A stretch of DNA of 64,000 bases from JBARDN01 sp963755705 (GTDB lineage: Bacteria > Desulfobacterota > Binatia > Binatales > Binataceae), in the NCBI GenBank assembly GCA_963755705.1, contig CAVWKW010000001.1:992001-1056000 (forward strand). Direction: 5' to 3'. The translations under genes were made by a program, and so were the position numbers. Numbering within the stretch: position 1 is the stretch's first letter; every line of letters starts with the position of its first letter. Positions 37,278-45,715 of this stretch are shown piece by piece. The notes beneath the pieces were generated by a model, which saw only the letters and a program-made list of their open reading frames with translations, searched no databases and was not told the DNA's origin.

Positions 37278-37676
37278 ATGTCAATGTCACAAGCTGCTGA
37301 TGAAGATCGGATTCTGCGCATCTGGACGCCGCTGCTGTTGCGGACGATCCTGATCGTCGCGACTATCATCCTGATCACCGGACTCGTGATGATGGCGGCG
37401 CAATCGCCCGGCCATTACGTGCATCGCTATCGAGAAATCCAGCACGGTCAGGTGCACGGGCGCGAGACTTTCGCCCAACTGATCGAGGCCTCGGTCCAGC
37501 AGGACCCGCACTCGGTGATGACGATCGGCCTGTTCGTGTTGACGCTGGTGCCGCTGGCGCGGGTCGCGTTCTGTTTTATGCTCTTTATCAAGGAGCGCGA
37601 TTTCGCGTACGTTGGATTTACCGCTTACGTGCTGATCGGGCTGCTCGCTGGAATCCTGCTCGGCAAGATCGGATAG
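37278..37676 (+). CDS. DUF1634 membrane protein (TauE partner)
   Basis: A 132-aa protein with three hydrophobic helices (about residues 20-42, 80-102 and 110-130). The pattern LLRTILIVATIILITGLVMM and the later LFVLTLVPLARVAF are typical of DUF1634. It starts 3 bases after the TauE stop and is probably co-translated. Function is unknown, but the pair is widely conserved together. Confidence 0.9.
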   Translation: MSMSQAADEDRILRIWTPLLLRTILIVATIILITGLVMMAAQSPGHYVHRYREIQHGQVHGRETFAQLIEASVQQDPHSVMTIGLFVLTLVPLARVAFCFMLFIKERDFAYVGFTAYVLIGLLAGILLGKIG

Positions 37677-37709
37677 CGGTCGTTCGGATAGCACTCGGAG
37701 GGAACTCAG

Positions 37710-38492
37710 ATGGAAGTCAGAGGCAAGGCCGCCGTCATAACCGGCGCTGGATCGGGAATCGGACGCGCAGTTTCGGTTCGACTCGCGCACGAGGGCGCGT
37801 CGGTCGTCGTGGCCGATATCAATGAAGCAGGCGGCGCCGAAACCGTGGCCATGATCGAAAAAGCCGGCGGCAAGGCGACCTTCGTGCGCGCCGACGTGGT
37901 CAAGGAAGCCGACGTGCGCCGGATGCTCGAGACCGCGGTGAGCAAATACGGCCGTCTCGATATCCTGCACAACAACGCCGGAATCGGTGTCGGTGCGCCG
38001 GGCTTTCCCCTGGCCGAACCGTCGCGATGGCATCTGGTGATCGAAATCGATCTGCAGGCCGTCATCCTGGGCACCGGACTGGCCGCGCCGATCATGGAAA
38101 AGGGCGGAGGCGGCGCGATCGTCAACACCGCCTCGATGGCTGGGTTGTATCCGCATCGCCAGGACGCGGTGTATGGAGCGGCGAAGGCGGGCGTGGTTAA
38201 CTTCACCCATTCGCTCGCGTCGTGGGAGCAGGAAAAGAAGATTCGCGTGAATTGCGTATGCCCCGGAATCGTGGACACTCCGATGGTCCGGCGCGGACTC
38301 GAGCAGGCGCAGCAGCATGGCGTGAAGAGCTGGATGCCCTCGAAGATCATCCAGCCCGAGGAAATCGCCGACGCGGTTTTCAGCCTGGTGCGCGACGACT
38401 CGCTCTACGGATGCTCGCTCGAGGTGCGTCCGACTGGAAAACAAATCGTTGATCCGCGTCCCGCGCCGGGGCTGCGCTCGAAGGGGAAATAA
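37710..38492 (+). CDS. SDR family NAD(P)-dependent oxidoreductase
   Basis: Classical short-chain dehydrogenase of 260 aa. The cofactor motif TGAGSGIG is at about residues 11-18, NNAG near 90, a catalytic Ser in VNTASMAG and the Tyr-x3-Lys in YGAAK near 155. VCPGIVDTPM follows. An Asp in VVVADIN after the second strand suggests NAD rather than NADP. GGAGG precedes the ATG. The next gene overlaps by one base (TAATG), implying a shared transcript. The substrate is unknown. Confidence 0.95.
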   Translation: MEVRGKAAVITGAGSGIGRAVSVRLAHEGASVVVADINEAGGAETVAMIEKAGGKATFVRADVVKEADVRRMLETAVSKYGRLDILHNNAGIGVGAPGFPLAEPSRWHLVIEIDLQAVILGTGLAAPIMEKGGGGAIVNTASMAGLYPHRQDAVYGAAKAGVVNFTHSLASWEQEKKIRVNCVCPGIVDTPMVRRGLEQAQQHGVKSWMPSKIIQPEEIADAVFSLVRDDSLYGCSLEVRPTGKQIVDPRPAPGLRSKGK

Positions 38493-38962
38493 TGAATCGA
38501 CATCGCCGCATGATCGAAGTCGCGCTCGGTGCGCTCGCGCTGGCGTTATCAACCTCTGTTGCCTTCGCACCCGCCATCGCCTCCGATGCCGGGGGGCCGG
38601 CCGAGATTCGCGCCAATTTCGTCGGATGTCCGAATACCAAGGGTTTGGTCAAGTGCGCGATCTACAACTCGGCCGATGGGTTTCCGACCGACCGCAGCAA
38701 GATCACCCAGAACGCCGCGGGAAAGGTCACCGGCAATAGCGCGGTATGCGTTTTCAAAGGGCTGCCGCCCGGAACTTATGCGATCGCGGCGTTCCAGGAT
38801 GAAGACGGCACCGGCGAGATGCGCAAGAACATGCTCGGCCTTCCGCAAGAGGTGTACGGCTTCTCGAACGACGCCCGCGCAACGCTGAGCGCGCCTTCGT
38901 TCCAGGCGGCGGCGTTCAATTACCCCGGCGGCACCATGGACCTGACGATCCACGCCAAGTGA
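38492..38962 (+). CDS. secreted DUF2141 protein
   Basis: A 156-aa protein with a signal peptide (LGALALALSTSVAFAPAIA) and a mature beta-sandwich-like domain. The motif CVFKGLPPGTYAIAAFQDEDGTGEM is diagnostic of DUF2141, whose function is not known. Cys residues at FVGCPNTKGLVKCAIY and AVCVF could form disulphides. Its start overlaps the SDR stop, so the pair is coupled. The 3' gap to the next (convergent) gene is about 100 bases with a GC-rich palindrome but no T-tract. Confidence 0.9.
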   Translation: MNRHRRMIEVALGALALALSTSVAFAPAIASDAGGPAEIRANFVGCPNTKGLVKCAIYNSADGFPTDRSKITQNAAGKVTGNSAVCVFKGLPPGTYAIAAFQDEDGTGEMRKNMLGLPQEVYGFSNDARATLSAPSFQAAAFNYPGGTMDLTIHAK

Positions 38963-39063
38963 AGGCGCCCGCGGGCGCGCCGCTGCAGCAGACGACAGCT
39001 CCTTGTCCAAGGGAGAGTTGCCGCGCACAGGACCTGCGGCGGCGTAGAGCTTCGGTAGTCCCA

Positions 39064-40227
39064 TCAGCCTAACAGGCGTTTGGTTGCCAGCGCCGCGCCG
39101 GCGGTTAGCGCGCGGAGCTTTTGCCAGACGACTTCCTCGGCGACTTCGCCCAGGCCGGCGGAGGTCGCGAAGCCGCAATCGGTGCCCGCAAGGATGCGGT
39201 GCGGATCGCCGACCGCCGTGGCCGCGAGCTCGATTCGATGCGCGACCACCTCAGGATGCTCGACGTAGTTGGTGGTGGTGTCGATCGCGCCGACGATCAG
39301 CGCGGTTCCCGGCGGGAGCGGGTGACGCTCAAAAACGCGGAACTCGTGCGCGTGGCGCGGATTCGCCATCGAGATCATGAACGCGCCGACCTTGGCGCGA
39401 TAGATGTTCGCGATGATCTGGTCGAGCGGCACGTCGTCGTCGTGCGGACCTTCGTAATTTCCCCAGCACACATGCATCCGGATTTGCTCGCGCGGAAGCC
39501 CGGCGATCGAGCGGTTGATCGCGGCAACGACCAGATCGATGAAGCCGAGGAAGTCGGCGAGCGGCTTGCCCGCGAACATCGTGTGCCGCTCCATCGCGAG
39601 GTCGGGACAATCGAGCTGGAGCACGAACCCGGCGTTGATGATCGCCTGGTACTCGGTCTTGAGTGCGTCGGCGAGCGCGTTGACGTAAACGCCCATCGAG
39701 TCGTAGTGCTCGTTGAGCATCGCGGCCGCGACGATTCCCGGCGACGGCGCATTCATGAACGCTTCGGTGAAATGTTTCTGATTCTCCGCGAGCGCGCGTT
39801 TGAAATCTTCGCACTCTTTTTTGATCGCGGCGGGCGCGGTGTAGCGCACGGCGCCAGTCGCTTTGGGCGCGTGCGTCAGATCGACCTTGATCCGCGCGAA
39901 GTCCGGAGCCTTGAGCGCGATGAAGCCCGGATAGTGCACGAGGTCGCTCATGATTGGGCGCTCGCTGCGTCCGGAGAAGCCCGACATCCGATGCTGGATG
40001 TAGGTGAAGAAGCTCTCGCGGCCCTGCTCGCCGTTGTTGCCGACGTCGATGCCAGCTTCGAGCTGCTTGGCGACCACATGGCGGGTCGATTCGGCGATCA
40101 TCTGGTCGAGCGCGCGCTCGTCGATCGATTGATGGCGGCTTGCCTGGCCGAGCATTTCTGAAAGTGCATTAGAGCGCGGCAAACTGCCGGCGTGAGTGGT
40201 GAGAATTTTCTTTTCGGAGAGTTTCAT
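39064..40227 (-). CDS. MetE-like (cobalamin-independent methionine synthase C-terminal fold) protein
   Basis: A 387-aa single-domain UROD/MetE-fold protein. N-terminal motif TTHAGSLPR is seen in this group. The zinc site is probably formed by HVCWGNYEGPH (about residues 249-259) and GTDCGF near residue 350. It lacks the N-terminal half of true MetE, like archaeal core MetE proteins and epoxyalkane:CoM transferase-type enzymes, so it may transfer a methyl or other thiol-activated group to an unidentified thiol. GGAG lies 10 bases before the ATG. It stands next to cinA. Confidence 0.87.
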   Translation of the reverse strand: MKLSEKKILTTHAGSLPRSNALSEMLGQASRHQSIDERALDQMIAESTRHVVAKQLEAGIDVGNNGEQGRESFFTYIQHRMSGFSGRSERPIMSDLVHYPGFIALKAPDFARIKVDLTHAPKATGAVRYTAPAAIKKECEDFKRALAENQKHFTEAFMNAPSPGIVAAAMLNEHYDSMGVYVNALADALKTEYQAIINAGFVLQLDCPDLAMERHTMFAGKPLADFLGFIDLVVAAINRSIAGLPREQIRMHVCWGNYEGPHDDDVPLDQIIANIYRAKVGAFMISMANPRHAHEFRVFERHPLPPGTALIVGAIDTTTNYVEHPEVVAHRIELAATAVGDPHRILAGTDCGFATSAGLGEVAEEVVWQKLRALTAGAALATKRLLG

Positions 40228-40246
40228 CTTGATCGTTCTCCTGTGC

Positions 40247-41530
40247 TCAGCGGCGGAAGAGGGCGGATTCGCCGATTTCGAGGCCGAGCGCGAAGCGGCG
40301 CAGCCAGTCGAGCGCGACTTGTGAGGTGAGCAGCTTGATCCAGTCGCGCGTTCCGCGCATCTGGTAGCGGCGCGAGGCCTTCACGCCGTCGGAATCGAGC
40401 GCGATACATACGGTGCCGACAGGCTTGTCGGCGGTGCCGCCGTCGGGTCCCGCGATTCCCGAGGTCGCGATCGCGACGCTCGCGCCCATCCGCTTGCGCG
40501 CGCCGGCCGCCATCTCGCGCACGCATTCCTCGCTCACCGCACCGAATTTTTCGAGCGTCGCGGCCTGCACTCCGAGAAGATCCTGCTTGGCCTCGTTCGA
40601 GTAGGTCACCAGATCGGCGAGCAGATAGTTCGAGCTGCCGGCGATATTAGTCAGGCGATGACCGATCAGCCCGCCGGTGCATGACTCGGCGATTGCGAGT
40701 TTGAGTTTTTTTTCTGTGAGCAAGCGCCCGACGACTTCTTCCATCGAGGCGTCGCCCTCGGCGAACAGGAACTGCGAAATTTTTCCGCGCACGCGCTCCG
40801 CCAGCTCTTCGAGCTTGCGCTCGGCCTCGGCGGGTTTTCCTTCGACGGTGAGGCGCAGCGAGATTTGCGGGAAGCTCGCGCGCAAGCCGACCTTCGCTTC
40901 GCCCGGTTTGATCAGGCCGGCGACGGCCTCGTCGAGCGCGGACTCGCTCATCCCGAAGGTCTGGAAGATGCGCACGGCGAAAACCGAATCGGTGCCGCGA
41001 TTTTTCTGAAGCCATGGCACCACCCAGTTTTCCATCATCGGCTTCATCTCGCGCGGCACACCGGGCATGACAATCAACTGCGATACGTGTCCATCGACTT
41101 TCATCGGCATCCGGAAGCCCGGCGCGGTGCCGAGCGGATTCGGAATGACTTCGGAGCCTTCGGGAAAATCTGCCTGCTTGAGATTGTTGGGCGGCATCAC
41201 GCGGTTGATGGTCGCGAACATCCGCGTCATCTGATCGACCGAGGCCTGATCCCGAACCAGCTTGACGCCGGCGATGCGCGCGACGGTTTCGGTCGTGAGG
41301 TCATCGACGGTGGGGCCGATTCCGCCGGTCGAGATGACGACGTCGGCCATCGCGATCGCGGTGCGCCAGGCCCATTCCAGGCGTTCGGGAACGTCGCCGA
41401 CGGTGAGCACCGCGACCAAATCGATTCCGACCTCGGCGAGTTTGTCGGAGAGGTAGTTGGCGTTGGTATCGACCACTTTGCCGCTGGTGATTTCGTCGCC
41501 GGTGGAGAGAATGACAGCCGTTTTGATCAT
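40247..41530 (-). CDS. cinA: CinA-like nicotinamide-nucleotide amidase / damage-inducible protein
   Basis: Two-domain protein of about 427 aa. The N-terminal MoCF-like domain has ILSTGDEITSGKVVDTN and TGGIGPTVDD(L), the pyrophosphatase-like part. The C-terminal nicotinamide-mononucleotide amidohydrolase domain has AIAESCTGGLIGHRLT and ATSGIAGPDGGTADKPVGTVCIAL with all the usual residues. Two possible starts exist, 41530 and 41542, neither with a clear ribosome site; 41530 matches the usual N-terminus. It lies downstream of the GH3 gene. Confidence 0.94.
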   Translation of the reverse strand: MIKTAVILSTGDEITSGKVVDTNANYLSDKLAEVGIDLVAVLTVGDVPERLEWAWRTAIAMADVVISTGGIGPTVDDLTTETVARIAGVKLVRDQASVDQMTRMFATINRVMPPNNLKQADFPEGSEVIPNPLGTAPGFRMPMKVDGHVSQLIVMPGVPREMKPMMENWVVPWLQKNRGTDSVFAVRIFQTFGMSESALDEAVAGLIKPGEAKVGLRASFPQISLRLTVEGKPAEAERKLEELAERVRGKISQFLFAEGDASMEEVVGRLLTEKKLKLAIAESCTGGLIGHRLTNIAGSSNYLLADLVTYSNEAKQDLLGVQAATLEKFGAVSEECVREMAAGARKRMGASVAIATSGIAGPDGGTADKPVGTVCIALDSDGVKASRRYQMRGTRDWIKLLTSQVALDWLRRFALGLEIGESALFRR

Positions 41531-41593
41531 CGAAGGCACCATGCAGTGTTGATTTCGGATTGCGCGTGCGCCGCGGTCGGCATGAAGAGGGTT

Positions 41594-44020
41594 TTAGCCA
41601 ACTTCAACTCTCGTGGGAACGACTTCGAGCAGCGTCAGATTGCGGCGATCGCCGACGATGCGGAAATCGGCGCGGAAGCGGATATCGCTCGACGACGCGC
41701 CGATCATGATTTCCATTTCGCCGGGCTCGATCGCGAAGCGGCCGTCGCGTCCGTGAAACGCGGCCTGACTGAGATCGAGAATGAAGGTGACGGTGCGCGT
41801 CTCGCTGACGCGAATCGGCACACGCGCGAAGCCTTTGAGCTCGAGCACCGGACGCGTGACGCTGCCGGCCTTGTCGCGCAGGTAGAGCTGCACGACTTCA
41901 TCGCCGTCGCGAGGGCCGTCGTTGGTGAGGTCGATCGAAATACGCAAAGAGCCGTTCGCGGCAACTTCCGCGGCGTCGATCGCGCCGTTCGAATAAGTGA
42001 AGCGCGAGTAGCTGAGACCGCAGCCAAACGGAAACAGCGGCGCGCAACTGAGATCGGCGTAGTCGCCCCAGAACTGGCTGCGCTGGCCGGAGGGTTTGTG
42101 CGCGTAGTAGAGCGGCATCTGTCCCTGATCGCGCGGGAGCGAGACGGGTAGGCGTCCGGCGGGATTTACGCGGCCGGCGATAACCTCGGCAATTGCGGTG
42201 CCGCCTTCTTCTCCGGGAGGAAAGGCGAGAAGCACCGCGTCGGCTTTTTCGATCGCGTTCGAGAGTGCGAGCGGGCGGCCGTCGATCACGACCAGGACGA
42301 TCGGCTTGCCGGCCTGCGCGACAGCGGCGACGAGTTGCTCTTGCACGCCGGGGAGACAGAGCGTCGCGCGGTCGGTTGCCTCTCCGCTCGAGCATCCTTT
42401 GACGAGGCCGGACTTTCCGCCGACGCACAGGACGACGAGGTCGGCCCATCTTGCGCATTCGAGCGCGGCGGCGAAGCCGGTAGTGTCGTCGTCGAAAGCG
42501 TTGCAGCCGTGTGCGGAGCGGATTTCCACACCCTCATCCAGTTTCAAGCGCAATCCTTTCAGGACGGTGACGGTCGGCGTGAAATGCGCGGTGAGGTCCA
42601 CTTTCGTGCGCGCCGCAGCGTTGAGAGTTTCCGCCAGCGCGCCGGCTTCCATCGCCGGAGCGGCGGTGCCTTGCAGATTGTGTTGCGCGCTCGCGGTGCG
42701 TTCCTGATCGTGTTCGGGAATTGAGCCGTAAATCATTTCGTGATGAGACGGGAAGTGGTAGTCGCCTTGCATAAGGCGGCGAGAGTCGGCGGTCGGACCG
42801 ATTACCGCGACGCGGCGCACGCCCGTGCGAAGCGGCAGGCAGGCGTTTTCGTTTTTGAGCATCACGATCGAGGCGCGCGTGATTTCGAGCGCCAACGCGC
42901 GATCGTCGGGGGTATCGAAAGCGGCGGCGGCCGCGGCGGGATCGACGTACGGATTCTCGAACAGGCCGAGCTCGAATTTGGCGCGCAGGACGCGGCGCAC
43001 CGCGCGATCGACCAGCTCGAGCGAAACTTCGCCTGCGTCGATTGCTTCTCCAAGCGGGACATCGAACACGTCGCGCTCGGGGAGCTCGACATCGATGCCG
43101 GCTTCGAGGCCGAGCGTTGCGGCGTCGCGCGGACCGGCGGCGATGTTGTGGTAGTTGTGCAGGGAAGGCAGGGTGAAATAATCCGACACGACGGTGCCGG
43201 TGAAGCCAAGCTCGCCGCGCAGAATATCGGTCAGGAGATAGCGCGATGCGCCGCAGGGGACGCCGTCGAGCTCCTGGTAAGCGTTCATGATCGAGCGAAG
43301 ATTCGCCTCGGCGATCATCGCGGCGAACGGCGCGATGAAAACGTCGCGCAGCTCGCGGTCGGGGATATGCGCGGGCGCCCAGTTAAGGCCGCCCTCGGAA
43401 AAGCTGTAGCCGGCGAAATGCTTGCCGGTGCATACGACGCCCGATATCAGATCATCGCCCTGGACGCCGCGCACGTACGCGACCGCCATCCGCGAGACGA
43501 GATAAACGTCCTCGCCGAAGGTCTCTTCGCAGCGGCCCCATCGCGCGTCGCGGGCGACGTCGGCTACAGGAGCCAAAGTGTGGCGCGCGCCGACGGCGAG
43601 CATCTGTCGGCGGATGACTGCGCCCATTTTTTGGACCAGGTCGGGCGCGAAGGTGGCGGCGAGCGCCAGCGGCATCGGAAAGCAGGTCGCGTCCTGCGCG
43701 AGGAAGCCGGCGCAACTTTCCTCATGGAAGATCGCGGGGATCGTGAGGCGCGTTTCCTCGACGAGGACGCGCTGAATCGCGTTCATCGTGCGCGCGGATT
43801 CCTCGGGCGGCATCAGCGCGCTGTGGCGCGAGATCTGGCCGATGCCGCGCTTCAGCATTTCGCGCGCGCGATCGGCGTCGAGGCCACCGTTGCGGATCAT
43901 CCGCCGGCTCCACAGCGAGCCGAGCTGCGCGATTTTCTCCTCGAGCGACATGCGCGCGAGCAAGTCCCGGACGCGCTGGTCGATCGGCAGGGCGGAGTTC
44001 TTGTAGTCGATGGTGTCCAC
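41594..44020 (-). CDS. glycoside hydrolase family 3 beta-glycosidase
   Basis: An 808-aa three-domain enzyme predicted to release terminal beta-glucose or related sugars. The N-terminal TIM barrel has the family nucleophile in GTVVSDYF, about Asp280, and the usual KHFAGY motif near 200. The second (Rossmann-like) domain has VAVIGPTADSRRL and VVLCVGGKSG. A C-terminal fibronectin-type III-like domain (VQLYLRDKAGSVTRPVLELKGF) completes it. No signal peptide is present, so it is likely cytosolic. It begins at GTG, 5 bases after pgpA. Confidence 0.95.
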   Translation of the reverse strand: MDTIDYKNSALPIDQRVRDLLARMSLEEKIAQLGSLWSRRMIRNGGLDADRAREMLKRGIGQISRHSALMPPEESARTMNAIQRVLVEETRLTIPAIFHEESCAGFLAQDATCFPMPLALAATFAPDLVQKMGAVIRRQMLAVGARHTLAPVADVARDARWGRCEETFGEDVYLVSRMAVAYVRGVQGDDLISGVVCTGKHFAGYSFSEGGLNWAPAHIPDRELRDVFIAPFAAMIAEANLRSIMNAYQELDGVPCGASRYLLTDILRGELGFTGTVVSDYFTLPSLHNYHNIAAGPRDAATLGLEAGIDVELPERDVFDVPLGEAIDAGEVSLELVDRAVRRVLRAKFELGLFENPYVDPAAAAAAFDTPDDRALALEITRASIVMLKNENACLPLRTGVRRVAVIGPTADSRRLMQGDYHFPSHHEMIYGSIPEHDQERTASAQHNLQGTAAPAMEAGALAETLNAAARTKVDLTAHFTPTVTVLKGLRLKLDEGVEIRSAHGCNAFDDDTTGFAAALECARWADLVVLCVGGKSGLVKGCSSGEATDRATLCLPGVQEQLVAAVAQAGKPIVLVVIDGRPLALSNAIEKADAVLLAFPPGEEGGTAIAEVIAGRVNPAGRLPVSLPRDQGQMPLYYAHKPSGQRSQFWGDYADLSCAPLFPFGCGLSYSRFTYSNGAIDAAEVAANGSLRISIDLTNDGPRDGDEVVQLYLRDKAGSVTRPVLELKGFARVPIRVSETRTVTFILDLSQAAFHGRDGRFAIEPGEMEIMIGASSSDIRFRADFRIVGDRRNLTLLEVVPTRVEVG

Positions 44021-44025
44021 ACTAA

Positions 44026-44490
44026 TCAGAGCACGCGCCAGAGGATTTGCAGGACGATATTGGCGTAGATGGCGGCGGCGAGATCATCGAGCATCACGCC
44101 GCTGCCGCCGCCGAGTTTCCGATCGATAATCCCGGCGGGGAAAGGCTTGACGACGTCGAAGAACCGGAAGGTCACGAATCCGGCAAGCATCCAGAGCGGA
44201 GTGAGCGGATTAGCAAACATCGTGGCGACCATGCCGAGCACTTCGTCCAGCACGATCTTCGAGCTGTCGTGCTCGTCGAAAATAATTTCGGCGCGACCGG
44301 AGATCCAGCATGAGATCACGAACGCGATCGCGAAGACGATCAGAGCAATCGCGGGCGAGTAGGTCCACAGCGGCCCGAAGCCGAACCACATCACGACCAG
44401 GCCGACGACCGAGCCGGCAGTGCCTGGCGCGACGGGAGAGTAGCCGCTGTATGCGCCGGTGGCGAAGAAGATTATGAGCGCTCGCGTCAT
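44026..44490 (-). CDS. pgpA: phosphatidylglycerophosphatase A
   Basis: Dephosphorylates phosphatidylglycerol phosphate in the inner membrane. The 154-aa protein has four hydrophobic helices and the full PgpA signature: GTAGSVVG (about 23-30), KIVLDEVLGM (about 78-87), FRFFDVVKPFPAGIID and GVMLDDLAAAIYANI. It is the first gene of a pgpA-GH3-cinA run. Confidence 0.96.
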   Translation of the reverse strand: MTRALIIFFATGAYSGYSPVAPGTAGSVVGLVVMWFGFGPLWTYSPAIALIVFAIAFVISCWISGRAEIIFDEHDSSKIVLDEVLGMVATMFANPLTPLWMLAGFVTFRFFDVVKPFPAGIIDRKLGGGSGVMLDDLAAAIYANIVLQILWRVL

Positions 44491-44664
44491 CTTGTATGCC
44501 GTTATATGCCGAGATGAATCGTGTGATGGATGAATCGACGCGCGACGATAGCACGGGTTTCGCGAGCGCAGAAGGACGAGCCTGCGCGTGGGAAGCCGCG
44601 TCGCGAGAAATCAAACATCGGTTTGACGGTGGGTTCGTTCCGTTGATTTTAGTTGAACAATTTT

Positions 44665-45462
44665 TCAAATACCTTGATTTTGCTCGATAATCCGGTCAAC
44701 AGAGGCAGTTTGTTTAAGCCCGCCGGGCAGCCGGAATTTGGCACTGGAACGGGTTTCGGCGCTGCGGTCGGCCTGGAGGCACTTGAGCATCGTGATCGAG
44801 CGGAAAAGATTGCGCATCAGGACGTTCTCGAACTGGCAAATCATCCGCACGTCGTCGGAATTGCCGAGCGACATCTCGTTGAGGCCGGTTTCGGCCAGAA
44901 TCCAATCGCATGCCGCCTCGTAGTTCTCGCCATTTTTTTGTTCGTCAGGAGGCATCCCAGCGGCGATTGATGCGGAGGTGAGCAAGCCGCGGCTGATTAT
45001 CTCGAAGCGTGATGGCGGACGCTTCCATTCATTGGAGGCCAGAAAGGCGCCGCGATTTTCGTAGCGCTGGAGGCGGCGCATCCTCCAGGTGCAAACGGCG
45101 ATCTTCTCGACCAGCAGGAGCTCGAAAGCGCCGCGGGGAGCAAGGTCGGAGGTGAGAGCGTGGAGCAGGGCGCGGAACTCGGCGGCGGCGTTTTTGCCCT
45201 CGAGCTCGGGGAGGACGAGATCTTTCGCGAGTATCCCGTGCTTGAGCGCGTTCAGCGAGGAGCTGCGCTTGCCGCGCGGCGTGCGCGGTCCGGTAGAGCG
45301 GGAGGCGTTGCGGCGGTTGGCGGCCAGTTTGCGCGGTGAGACGAAGAGGTCTTCGGCGGATTGCTGGACGGGTTCCTGGGCGGATTCCTGGGCAGTTTCC
45401 TTGGTGGGAGCGGGCGATTGATCGGCCGGCGAGGCTGGACTCGATGGTGTTTGATCGTCCAT
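44665..45462 (-). CDS. STGPRT/NALKHG-motif protein, unknown function
   Basis: A 265-aa protein with a disordered Gln/Pro/Ser-rich N-terminus (about residues 1-45), then the motif NRRNASRSTGPRTPRGKRSS (about 50-69) followed by LNALKHG. This motif is seen in many bacterial hypothetical proteins, without known function. The remaining 180 residues are helical with a Cys-Trp-Arg-rich segment (VCTWRMRRLQRYENR). The start at 45462 is a guess; an ATG at 45531 would add 23 residues, and no ribosome site is clear for either. It lies next to repeat copy B. Confidence 0.72.
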   Translation of the reverse strand: MDDQTPSSPASPADQSPAPTKETAQESAQEPVQQSAEDLFVSPRKLAANRRNASRSTGPRTPRGKRSSSLNALKHGILAKDLVLPELEGKNAAAEFRALLHALTSDLAPRGAFELLLVEKIAVCTWRMRRLQRYENRGAFLASNEWKRPPSRFEIISRGLLTSASIAAGMPPDEQKNGENYEAACDWILAETGLNEMSLGNSDDVRMICQFENVLMRNLFRSITMLKCLQADRSAETRSSAKFRLPGGLKQTASVDRIIEQNQGI

Positions 45463-45570
45463 GGAGACTATTTTGAACGTCGCAAAAATTTTGACAAGGC
45501 TGAACAGTTCAGCCATGAACAAATCTGGCAAAAACCCGAACGGTCGTTAGGTTGCGTTGAGCAGGGTCCG

Positions 45571-45661
45571 CGATCGAGCAAGGCCGCCCTCACCCGCGCG
45601 TCACGGTGATTGCTGAAAGGAGCAATCGCCGCGCCGCTTGCCCTCTCCCGGAGGGAGAGGG
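45571..45661 (+). repeat. REP-like palindromic element, copy B
   Basis: Begins with 35 bases identical to 18253-18287 (copy A). A stem GGTGATTGCT / AGCAATCGCC follows with one G-T pair, then the perfect 9-bp stem CCCTCTCCC GGA GGGAGAGGG at 45641-45661. It lies between the NALKHG gene and the cytidylate-kinase-like gene. Confidence 0.9.
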
Positions 45662-45715
45662 TGTCTGTAGGAGGCTCGCTGCGTGGGGTAATGGTGCTAC
45701 AAAGATTCCCCAGTG

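Noticed and set aside
38963..39063. Rho-independent terminator between DUF2141 and MetE-like genes
   Set aside because: A GC-rich palindrome (GCGCCCGCGGGCGC) exists but no T-tract follows it in either direction.
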